Shown in pieces: positions 8,636-15,395 of a stretch of 26,158 nucleotides of DNA. Position 1 is the first letter of the stretch; each line of letters opens with the position of its first letter. This DNA comes from JBBRBB01 sp038206235 (GTDB lineage Bacteria; Bacteroidota; Bacteroidia; Chitinophagales; Chitinophagaceae). The stretch covers positions 1 to 26,158 of the forward strand of contig JBBRBB010000042.1 in the NCBI GenBank assembly GCA_038206235.1. The letters are read 5' to 3'. A model generated the notes under the pieces. It saw only the letters and a program-made list of their open reading frames with translations. It made no database searches and was not told the origin of the DNA. The translations under genes and the position numbers were made by a program.

Positions 8636-8845
8636 ATGCAAATTCATTATGATAGCAAAACCGACCTTTTATATTTAAGGTTGTCACCGAAAAAACAACA
8701 AGTAATAAATATTCAGGTTACTGAAGATATTATTCTTGATATTGGCGAAGGCGATAAAATTGTAGGAATAGAAATCCTTGATGCTTCAAAGCATGTTAAT
8801 CTTGAAAATCTGATGCCGGTAGAATTCAAAAGCCATTTAAAATAG
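8636..8845 (+). CDS. DUF2283 family protein
   Basis: A 69-residue protein beginning MQIHYDSKTDLLYLRLS and containing 'IILDIGEGDKIVGIEILDASKH', which matches the compact DUF2283 pattern: a beta-hairpin, then 'D...G.IVGIEIL.AS'. There is no signal peptide or membrane segment, so it is cytoplasmic. It follows the reconstructed end of the DUF4258-like gene by 2 bases, implying one transcript and probably translational coupling. In many genomes these families are neighbours and are suspected to act as a pair, with DUF2283 the likely partner or antidote. If the upstream gene is truly broken, this gene is an orphan. Confidence 0.8.
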   Translation: MQIHYDSKTDLLYLRLSPKKQQVINIQVTEDIILDIGEGDKIVGIEILDASKHVNLENLMPVEFKSHLK

Positions 8846-8919
8846 ACTGAGAGAAAGTCATATAATTGAAATGGTCACATTCTTTGCAACTTTTTTCTCA
8901 CTCTTGCATTGTAATTGCA

Positions 8920-9510
8920 ATGCACATGTTACCGGAAGAAGAAAAAGCTCTGTTGAAAAAAATTAAAAAAGAGCCGCAGTATTTTGGTGTGCTATATGAT
9001 AGATACTTTAAAGCCATATTCAATTATATATTTCGCCGCTTGGGTAATTATGAAACAGCCAGAGATATAACTGCAGAAACTTTTTTAAAGGCATACCAAA
9101 ATATAAGCTGGTTTCAATGGCGGAATATTCCCTTTTCAGCATGGTTATATAAAATCGCCGCAAATGAAATTAACCAGTATTTCCGAAAAGTGAAATACAC
9201 TCCTTCTATTCTTGATGATTTACAACTGCAAAATAAACTGGCTTCTGACCCGGGAATAGAAACAGAAAAAGCCGCCCTGCAAAAGCAAAGCGAGGAATAC
9301 ACAGAGTTCAATCTTATTCAGCAGCACTTGCTGAAACTGAGTATCAAATACCAGGAAGTAATTGCACTTCGATTTTTTGAAGAAAAAAACATCAGCGAAA
9401 TTTCAGAAATACTCAATAAAAAACAGGGCACAGTAAAGTCTCTACTCTCAAGAGGCTTGCGGCATTTAAGAGATTCATTAGAAGGTTTGCCTGAGGAAAG
9501 GTCTTTATGA
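8920..9510 (+). CDS. ECF-type RNA polymerase sigma factor (sigma-70 family)
   Basis: 196 residues from ATG 8920 (a second ATG lies at 8926). An upstream in-frame TTG at 8866 would add KWSHSLQLFSHSCIVIA, which does not look like sigma-factor sequence. Region 2 covers about residues 22-92 ('YDRYFKAIFNYIFRRLGNYETARDITAETFLKAY'). Region 4 covers about 130-185 and ends in a helix-turn-helix, 'KNISEISEILNKKQGTVKSLLSRGLRHLRD'. Regions 1 and 3 are absent, as in ECF factors, which direct RNA polymerase to a small set of promoters under stress or envelope signals. The next gene, 45 bases on, encodes a small membrane protein that could be its regulator. Target promoters are unknown. Confidence 0.9.
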   Translation: MHMLPEEEKALLKKIKKEPQYFGVLYDRYFKAIFNYIFRRLGNYETARDITAETFLKAYQNISWFQWRNIPFSAWLYKIAANEINQYFRKVKYTPSILDDLQLQNKLASDPGIETEKAALQKQSEEYTEFNLIQQHLLKLSIKYQEVIALRFFEEKNISEISEILNKKQGTVKSLLSRGLRHLRDSLEGLPEERSL

Positions 9511-9555
9511 ATGCAACCTTTTTTATCTTCTGTATTCTATCTCTAAACACTTTTT

Positions 9556-10044
9556 ATGAACGAGAAAGATTTTGAAAACAAAATGCATAACATGAGAAAG
9601 CCTGACGTTGAAGCCTCCGCATCATATATGCATCTAAAGCTTGCCCTAATGAATACAAAACGCAGTTCAGTATGGGGCACGGGGTTTCTTATTATACCTG
9701 TACTTTTTCTTTGCTGCGTAAGCATCACCTATCTTTTTCACTGGAAGCTAAATTTCAATAATGAGTTCATTGAATTTTTCGCAAGGCTCGATAAAAATTC
9801 ATACACAGCATGGCTTACCCCTCTATTGTTCGTTTTGCTGCCCGCGGTAGGAGCCATTTTTAATTTGTTATCCATTATGCACTTTGCTTATGATAAAGCC
9901 GGCAAAGAACTTCTTGTAAGTATCAAATTAAAATGGTGGAATATTTGTCTTGCCGTTATCAGTCTCGGTATTATCAGCATTATATTATTGTATGCCATCA
10001 CAGAAAATGCAGGCGAGGCTGCAATACAAAAATATCTTCATTAA
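9556..10044 (+). CDS. Small three-helix membrane protein, possible partner of the sigma factor
   Basis: 162 residues, family not recognised. The first 35 or so are hydrophilic and contain 'FENKMHNMRKPDVEASASYMHLKLAL', a charged cytoplasmic segment. Three membrane segments follow at about 41-61, 86-110 and 127-147. The layout, a soluble N-terminal stretch before membrane helices directly after an ECF sigma gene, resembles anti-sigma factors that hold the sigma factor at the membrane. No zinc-binding anti-sigma (HxxxCxxC) motif is present. It could equally be an unrelated inner-membrane protein of the same operon. Confidence 0.6.
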   Translation: MNEKDFENKMHNMRKPDVEASASYMHLKLALMNTKRSSVWGTGFLIIPVLFLCCVSITYLFHWKLNFNNEFIEFFARLDKNSYTAWLTPLLFVLLPAVGAIFNLLSIMHFAYDKAGKELLVSIKLKWWNICLAVISLGIISIILLYAITENAGEAAIQKYLH

Positions 10045-10074
10045 TAAGATAATATAAAAATTCCAGAATCAAAA

Positions 10075-10152
10075 AATGACTCAATGACTTCAATGACTTC
10101 AATGACTCAATGACTTGAATGACTTCATTGACTTGAATGACTTCAATGACTT
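10075..10152 (+). repeat. Degenerate 8-9 base tandem repeat (TGACTTCAA type) upstream of the E1 gene
   Basis: About nine consecutive copies of TGACT followed by CAA, TCAA, TGAA or TCAT fill most of the spacer before the E1 dehydrogenase. Each copy carries ATGACT, so the transcript has a row of start codons. The last one (10146) opens an 11-codon ORF that ends at 10181, overlapping the E1 start at 10171. A related array lies upstream of ribD. Confidence 0.85.
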
Positions 10153-10170
10153 TATTACCTTCGCTGTATT

Positions 10171-12204
10171 ATGCAGTTTGAAAAAAAAGAACTATCCAAC
10201 GAACAGCTTGTACATATTTATCGCAGCATTTTACTTCCCCGCATGATTGAAGAAAAAATGCTTGTATTGCTGCGGCAGGGAAAAATTTCGAAATGGTTTA
10301 GTGGCATCGGGCAGGAAGCAATATCAGTGGGTGCAACCCTTGCTCTGCAGAACGAAGAATGGATTATGCCTCTTCATCGCAACCTTGGTGTATTCACTTC
10401 ACGCAACATGCCACTGAGCACATTATTTAAACAATGGCAGGGAAGTATTGAGGGATATAGTAAGGGTCGTGAAAGAAGCTTTCATTTTGGCTCGAAAAAA
10501 CATTTTATATGCGGCATGATTTCTCATCTTGGGCCGCAGTTAACTATTGCTGATGGAGTGGCTCTTGCATACAAACTAAAAAAGCTAAATAAAATATCAC
10601 TTGCATTTACCGGCGATGGCGGAACCAGCGAGGGTGATTTTCATGAAGCGTTGAATGTAGCAGCAGTTTGGGATTTACCGGTTATATTTCTGATTGAAAA
10701 TAATGGATATGGATTAAGCACTCCCGTGAACGAACAATACCGTTGCGAAAACCTTGTTGACAAAGCAAAGGGCTATGGCATGAATGGAATAAAGATTGAT
10801 GGCAATAATATATTATCAGTTTATGATACTATAAAAGGTGTAAGAGAATACTGCATCAAAGAGCAAAAACCTTATTTAATTGAATGTACCACTTTTCGTA
10901 TGCGTGGGCATGAAGAAGCAAGCGGTGTAAAATATATTCCCAAAGAATTGTTTGAAGAATGGGGGAGAAAAGATCCTGTGAAAAATTATGAAAATTATTT
11001 GCTTGCTGAAAATATTCTTTCGCAAGCCGATGTTGAAAATATAAGAAATGAAATAAAAGAATACATAGAAAAAGAACTGGCTGAAGGCTTTGCATCTCCT
11101 GAATTAATACCCGATACGGAAGTTGAATTGAATGATGTATATGCGAAGCAGATATCAGGCATCAGCAATCAGGTATCAGCTGTAAAAATTATTGATAATG
11201 CTGAACATGACTTCATCTCCCCCTCCACCGGAGGGGGTTGGGGGGAGGCACGTTTCATCAACGCCATTAGTTCGGGTTTACGCCAGAGCATGCAGCAGCA
11301 TTCGAATCTTATTTTAATGGGTCAGGATATTGCAGAATATGGCGGCGCATTTAAAATAACCGAAGGTTTTGTGCAGCAATTCGGAAAGGAAAGAGTTCGC
11401 AATACGCCGCTATGCGAAAGCGCTATTGTTGGCGCTGCACTTGGATTAAGTCTCGAAGGTTTTAAAAGTGTAATGGAAATGCAGTTCGCTGATTTTGTTA
11501 CCGTGGGCTTTAATCAAATCATCAATAATCTTGCAAAGATTTATTATCGCTGGGGTCAAAATGCAGATGTGGTTATTCGTATGCCAACAGGCGGTGGTGT
11601 GGGTGCCGGTCCTTTTCATTCGCAAAGTAATGAAGCATGGTTTGTACACACACCGGGATTAAAAGTAGTTTATCCTTCCACACCCATTGATGCGAAAGGT
11701 TTGATGATTGCTGCTGTTAATGACCCAAACCCCGTAATGTATTTTGAGCATAAAGCATTATACCGCAGTATTAGCGGCTTGGTGCCTGATGAATATTATG
11801 AAATCGAAATCGGCAAAGCGAAGCATGTGCAGCAAGGTGAAGACATTAGTATTATTACTTATGGTGCAGGTGTCCACTGGGCTGTTGAGCTTGCTGAACA
11901 AAACAAAAATATCAGTATTGATATACTCGACCTGAGAACATTACTACCATTAGATTACGATGCCATAAAACAATCTGTTGCCAGAACCGGAAAAGTTTTA
12001 TTGCTGCACGAAGATATTTTGACTGGCGGCATTGGCGGAGAGATTGCCGCATGGATTACCGAACACTGTTTTGAATTGCTCGATGCACCCATTACTCGCT
12101 GCGCTTCGCTTGACACGCCAGTTCCTTTTAATATTGAATTGGAAAAAAATTTTATGGCGAAGTCAAGGCTGGAGGAGAGTGTAAAAAAGCTGATGAGTTA
12201 TTAA
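10171..12204 (+). CDS. Fused alpha/beta E1 component of a 2-oxoacid dehydrogenase complex
   Basis: 677 residues, a single-chain fusion of the usual E1 alpha and beta subunits. It decarboxylates a 2-oxoacid with thiamine diphosphate and passes the acyl group to lipoyl-E2 in the cytoplasm. The alpha-like half (about 1-325) holds the ThDP motif GDGG (148-151) ending in NN at 177-178, and 'RMRGHEEASG'. The beta-like half (about 362-677) begins 'ARFINAISSGLRQSMQQHSNLILMGQDIAEYGGAF', which supplies the catalytic Glu region. Fusions of this size are usual in Bacteroidota and are generally assigned to branched-chain 2-oxoacid dehydrogenase, though pyruvate cannot be excluded. No E2 or E3 gene is nearby. 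The linker carries two repeat elements: heptamers at 11154-11181 and a palindrome at 11219-11248, encoding ISPSTGGGWGEA. Confidence 0.93.
   Translation: MQFEKKELSNEQLVHIYRSILLPRMIEEKMLVLLRQGKISKWFSGIGQEAISVGATLALQNEEWIMPLHRNLGVFTSRNMPLSTLFKQWQGSIEGYSKGRERSFHFGSKKHFICGMISHLGPQLTIADGVALAYKLKKLNKISLAFTGDGGTSEGDFHEALNVAAVWDLPVIFLIENNGYGLSTPVNEQYRCENLVDKAKGYGMNGIKIDGNNILSVYDTIKGVREYCIKEQKPYLIECTTFRMRGHEEASGVKYIPKELFEEWGRKDPVKNYENYLLAENILSQADVENIRNEIKEYIEKELAEGFASPELIPDTEVELNDVYAKQISGISNQVSAVKIIDNAEHDFISPSTGGGWGEARFINAISSGLRQSMQQHSNLILMGQDIAEYGGAFKITEGFVQQFGKERVRNTPLCESAIVGAALGLSLEGFKSVMEMQFADFVTVGFNQIINNLAKIYYRWGQNADVVIRMPTGGGVGAGPFHSQSNEAWFVHTPGLKVVYPSTPIDAKGLMIAAVNDPNPVMYFEHKALYRSISGLVPDEYYEIEIGKAKHVQQGEDISIITYGAGVHWAVELAEQNKNISIDILDLRTLLPLDYDAIKQSVARTGKVLLLHEDILTGGIGGEIAAWITEHCFELLDAPITRCASLDTPVPFNIELEKNFMAKSRLEESVKKLMSY
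11154..11181 (+). repeat. Four 7-base tandem repeats (ATCAGSN) in the E1 linker
   Basis: ATCAGGC, ATCAGCA, ATCAGGT and ATCAGCT follow one another without a gap. They encode roughly residues 328-337 (ISGISNQVSA), between the alpha-like and beta-like domains. The period is not a multiple of three, so the three codon phases are used in turn. Confidence 0.75.
11219..11248 (+). repeat. Palindromic element in the E1 alpha-beta linker
   Basis: Perfect 8-bp arms CCCCCTCC (11219-11226) and GGAGGGGG (11230-11237) around ACC, followed by TT and GGGGGGAGG. It encodes about residues 350-360 at the junction of the alpha-like and beta-like domains. It shares its order (hairpin, T-rich pair, G run) with elements in ribD and aspS. 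Confidence 0.8.
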
Positions 12205-12225
12205 TTTTTACCAATGTCTCTCTCA

Positions 12226-13956
12226 TCATGCAACTGCAACTCCCAATTTACTTTTCCTGTATCCGTACATAAAATAAATTACCAATCCCAGGGCAAGCCA
12301 TGAACCAAACCATGCCCAGTTATTCGCCGTCATGCCGGTTAACAAATACAAACAGGAAGATAAGCCAAGCAAAGGAATAAGCGAAAGGTTTTTAAGAAAG
12401 CTGGCGACAGATAAAAGCAATAAAACACACCAGAATATAAGGGTGGAAATATTATAAGAAGCACTCGTACCGGTCATGGAAAATAAATCAGTAAAATAAT
12501 TTTTAGTGGTTGCCAGCAGTACAATAATTGCAATGAAAACGAGCAAAGGAAAAATAAATTTTCCGTTGATGTATGGTATGGTGAATTTGCCCGCCACTTT
12601 TTCTTTTCGCGGAATAAGCATCACGCCACCGCAAACCAATACAAATGCAAAAAGAGTGGCGATGCTTGTAAAGTCTAATACAAATGTTTTATCGGTGAAC
12701 AAAAGCGGCACTCCTACAAATAATCCGGTGAGAATTGTTGCAAAAGATGGGGTTTGAAATTTAGGATGTATGTGCTGAAATATTGGCGGCAATAATCCGT
12801 CACGGCTCATGCTCATCCATATACGCGGCTGACCCATTTGAAATACAAGCAGCACACTAGTCATGGCAATTACTGCGGCAATAGAAACAAGAAACTGCAT
12901 CCATGTTACATTGCTCTCTTCAAAAATTTTTGCAAGCGGGTCTCCCACATTATTAAACTTCTGATAGTTGAGCACACCGGTAAGCACAAGCGTTAGCAAT
13001 ATATAAACAACCGTGCAAATCACTAATGAAAGTATCATGCTTCGCGGCAAATCTTTTTGCGGATTTTTACTTTCTTCTGCCATTACACTTATTGCATCAA
13101 AACCAATGTAGGCAAAGAACACACCGCTCACAGCACGCATCACACCGCTGAAACCATTGGGCATAAAAGCTCTTACACCGGCGGGGTTCACAGGTGTCCA
13201 GTTATCAGGATTTATATAAAAGGCGCCCACAGCAATTACAAGTGTTATAATGCACAGCTTCAGCACCACCATTACATTGCTGAAATTTCTTGATTCCTTC
13301 ACTCCAATATAAACAAGCATGGTAATAAGCATATTGATAACAAGAGCAGGCATGTCAAAAATAATTTTTAAGCCGCCAATCATCGGCGCAGTAGTCCATG
13401 CATTTAATAATTCTTTGGTTGATGTTGTTAATTCTGAAGCCGGTGCTGCTGCATTAGCTACAACTGTTTCATGCGCTTCCATATAGCTGCAGGTTAAAAA
13501 ATCAGGTATATGAACATTGATGCGATGCAGGAAGGATGTAAAATAATCGCTCCATGAAAAGGCAACATAGATATTCCCGATAGAGTATTCCATGATTAAT
13601 GCCCAGCCGATAATCCACGCAAACAATTCTCCGAACGATGCATACGCATACGTGTATGCGCTGCCTGCAACGGGTATGCGGCTTGCAAATTCAGAGTAGC
13701 ATAAAGCGGTAAATCCGCAGGCAATGGCGCAGATAATAAATAACACAACCACTCCCGGTCCGCCATTAAAGCAAGCCTGTCCCAAACTGCTGAAGCTGCC
13801 TGCACCAATGATTGCAGCGATGCCAAAAAAAGTAAGGTCGCGTAATGTGAGCACACGTTTTAATCCGCCACCGCCGCCATGTGCAGCTTCTTCATTGGTA
13901 GCGGCATCTTTTAAAATCTTGTCAATATTCTTAGTTCGAAAAAGCGGATGTCTCAT
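12226..13956 (-). CDS. APC-superfamily amino-acid permease
   Basis: 576 residues with about 12-14 hydrophobic segments. After a cytoplasmic N-terminus, the first helix carries 'GIAAIIGAGSFSSLGQA', the broken-helix substrate site (GxG/GAG) of APC transporters. The conserved 'YSEFASRIPVAGSAYTYAYASFGELFAWIIGWALIMEY' follows, and then 'FFAYIGFDAISVMAEESKNPQKDLPRSM', which is diagnostic of the cationic amino acid transporter type of APC protein. The role is probably proton-coupled uptake of amino acids across the inner membrane; the exact substrate is not visible. The gene ends tail to tail with the E1 gene, with 21 bases between stops and no evident hairpin terminator. A link with branched-chain amino-acid catabolism is possible but only suggested by proximity. 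Confidence 0.92.
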   Translation of the reverse strand: MRHPLFRTKNIDKILKDAATNEEAAHGGGGGLKRVLTLRDLTFFGIAAIIGAGSFSSLGQACFNGGPGVVVLFIICAIACGFTALCYSEFASRIPVAGSAYTYAYASFGELFAWIIGWALIMEYSIGNIYVAFSWSDYFTSFLHRINVHIPDFLTCSYMEAHETVVANAAAPASELTTSTKELLNAWTTAPMIGGLKIIFDMPALVINMLITMLVYIGVKESRNFSNVMVVLKLCIITLVIAVGAFYINPDNWTPVNPAGVRAFMPNGFSGVMRAVSGVFFAYIGFDAISVMAEESKNPQKDLPRSMILSLVICTVVYILLTLVLTGVLNYQKFNNVGDPLAKIFEESNVTWMQFLVSIAAVIAMTSVLLVFQMGQPRIWMSMSRDGLLPPIFQHIHPKFQTPSFATILTGLFVGVPLLFTDKTFVLDFTSIATLFAFVLVCGGVMLIPRKEKVAGKFTIPYINGKFIFPLLVFIAIIVLLATTKNYFTDLFSMTGTSASYNISTLIFWCVLLLLSVASFLKNLSLIPLLGLSSCLYLLTGMTANNWAWFGSWLALGLVIYFMYGYRKSKLGVAVA

Positions 13957-14121
13957 GCAATGTTAGTTATATGAATAATGGGTTAAAGTAGTTAAAAAAA
14001 TTTATACTTGTAAAAAGAGAGAAAATTTTTTTTGAGCCCGGCTGTTGCACTGCTATTAATCTTCCGTTGCGTCGCACACTGCATCGTTCAGAACATTGCT
14101 CATCAATTGCGATTTCATTTT

Positions 14122-15237
14122 TCACTCACGTATAAAATAATCAATACTATCATTAAAAATATTTTCACTCATAACATGTTTGTAATTCTTTAGCTCAGGC
14201 GCAGATAAACCTTCTGCAACATGCAATGAATTGTTTGTAATTACTCTTGCCTCATCCCACAAGCCTTCATCAATAAAGCTTTGCAGCAAGGTTGCTCCGC
14301 CTTCAACCAATATACTTTGAATATTCAATTGATATGATGCATACATTATTTGCTGAATAATATTTTTTTCGGGTGAAGCTTTATAATATATAACCCTATG
14401 ATTAATGAAATCATCTATATCTGATTCGCCATTATGTTTAGCACCATGAAAAATAATGGTGGTTTGTTCTCCATTAAATAAATTTAATGAAAGCGGCAGT
14501 CTCAAATCCTTATCAATCACCAAACGTATGGGGCCTTTACCGCTCCATAATCTGTTTGTGAGTTCAGGATTATCAAGCAGTGCAGTGTTGGTTCCCACAA
14601 GTATGGCAGCTTCTTCACTTCGCCATTTGTGTACAAGACGATTGGTAAAATCATTTGATATATAAAGTCTTTCATGAACGAAGTTTTCATTAGCTCCCCT
14701 CTCTCCCGATAAATCGGGATGGAGAGGGGCTGGGGGTGAAGTCTTTCCATTTGCAGTCTGCGCCCATTTTAAAATAATGTAAGGTCTTTTCTTTGTATAA
14801 AAAGTAATGAACCGTTGATTAAGTTGAATACATTCATCTTCCAAAATTCCAACTGCAACATCAACCCCTGCATGTTGCAATTTTTCAATGCCTTTGCCAT
14901 CTACCAATGGAAACGGGTCTCTGCATCCAATAACTACATGTGGAATTTTACTCTCGATGATGAGATCTGCGCAGGGCGGCGTGTTAGCATAATGAACACA
15001 TGGCTCCAATGAAACATATAAAGTTGAAGATGATATTACACTTTTATTTTCTTCATAAACGCTGTTAATACAATTGACTTCTGCATGTGCTTCTCCAAAT
15101 TTTTCATGATAGCCTTCTCCGATTATTTTTTCATTATGCACCAATACCGCACCCACCATTGGGTTTGGCGCAACATTTCCAGCACCAAGTTTTGCCAGCT
15201 CAAGACAACGATGCATATAATGGTTATTGATAGTCAT
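14122..15237 (-). CDS. ribD: Bifunctional riboflavin biosynthesis deaminase/reductase RibD, with a repeat-derived insertion
   Basis: 371 residues. It performs two steps of riboflavin synthesis: deamination of the diaminohydroxyphosphoribosylaminopyrimidine, then NADPH reduction of the ribosyl side chain. The deaminase domain (about 1-145) has zinc ligands His51 in 'HAEVN', Cys80 in 'EPC' and Cys89 in 'TPPC', plus 'APNPMVGAVLV'. The reductase domain begins 'RPYIILKWAQTANGK' (about 151-165) and has 'GGATLLQSFIDEGLWDEARV' near the C-terminus. Between 'NGK' and 'RLYISN', residues 166-182 (TSPPAPLHPDLSGERGA) come from a palindromic element and are not expected in RibD. Its ATG lies inside a TGACTCA repeat unit, and the upstream mini-ORF stop overlaps it as ATGA. 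A TACATTTG promoter motif lies about 60 bases upstream. Confidence 0.95.
   Translation of the reverse strand: MTINNHYMHRCLELAKLGAGNVAPNPMVGAVLVHNEKIIGEGYHEKFGEAHAEVNCINSVYEENKSVISSSTLYVSLEPCVHYANTPPCADLIIESKIPHVVIGCRDPFPLVDGKGIEKLQHAGVDVAVGILEDECIQLNQRFITFYTKKRPYIILKWAQTANGKTSPPAPLHPDLSGERGANENFVHERLYISNDFTNRLVHKWRSEEAAILVGTNTALLDNPELTNRLWSGKGPIRLVIDKDLRLPLSLNLFNGEQTTIIFHGAKHNGESDIDDFINHRVIYYKASPEKNIIQQIMYASYQLNIQSILVEGGATLLQSFIDEGLWDEARVITNNSLHVAEGLSAPELKNYKHVMSENIFNDSIDYFIRE
14696..14738 (+). repeat. Palindromic element inside ribD
   Basis: CCCCTCTC (14696-14703) pairs with GAGAGGGG (14722-14729), and TCCCGAT (14704-14710) pairs with ATCGGGA (14713-14719), with a two-base loop and a two-base bulge. 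CT and then GGGGGTGA follow. That gives fifteen base pairs. It lies antisense to ribD and encodes residues 166-181 of the protein. Confidence 0.85.
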
Positions 15238-15282
15238 TGAGTCAGTAAAGTCATTGAGTCATTTAAGTCAGTAAGTCATTTC
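15232..15282 (-). repeat. TGACT-type tandem repeats spanning the ribD start codon
   Basis: On the minus strand, six TGACT units with variable 3-4 base spacers run into the ribD ATG (15237). They create mini-ORFs starting at 15279, 15262 and 15254. The one from 15254 reads MTLLTQ and ends in a TGA that overlaps the ribD ATG. The one from 15262 ends in a TGA overlapping the ATG at 15254. Confidence 0.8.
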
Positions 15283-15295
15283 AATAATACGTTAG

Positions 15296-15303
15296 CAAAT
15301 GTA
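15296..15303 (-). promoter_or_regulatory. Probable -7 promoter element of ribD
   Basis: The minus strand reads TACATTTG, a perfect match to the Bacteroidota -7 consensus TAnnTTTG. It lies 59 bases upstream of the ribD ATG, facing it. No convincing TTTG is seen at the -33 distance, so support is partial. If used, the TGACT repeats lie in the 5' leader of the mRNA. Confidence 0.45.
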
Positions 15304-15336
15304 GCAGAATTGTTATACTTGCACTGGTGTCTGCGC

Positions 15337-15366
15337 ATCCCGCTTTTTGCGAGATGTCTTGACATC
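15337..15366. repeat. Two overlapping palindromes upstream of prmC
   Basis: ATCCCGC (15337-15343) pairs with GCGAGAT (15349-15355) around TTTTT with one mismatch. GATGTC (15353-15358) and GACATC (15361-15366) form a perfect palindrome around TT. The two share bases, so they could be alternative structures, or the pair could be the remains of a palindromic repeat. They end about 30 bases before the prmC ATG. Confidence 0.6.
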
Positions 15367-15395
15367 AATTTACAAAGTAAGATTAAGATGATAAA

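Noticed and set aside
10075..10152. Possible CRISPR array
   Set aside because: The repeated unit is only 8-9 bases, with no unique spacers, no cas genes and imperfect copies. It is a simple tandem repeat.
12205..12225. Bidirectional terminator between the E1 gene and the permease
   Set aside because: Only 21 bases and no inverted repeat of useful length.
13957..14121. Possible small gene or RNA between the permease and ribD
   Set aside because: No open frame with a credible start, no tRNA-like folding and no clear hairpin; treated as a plain spacer.
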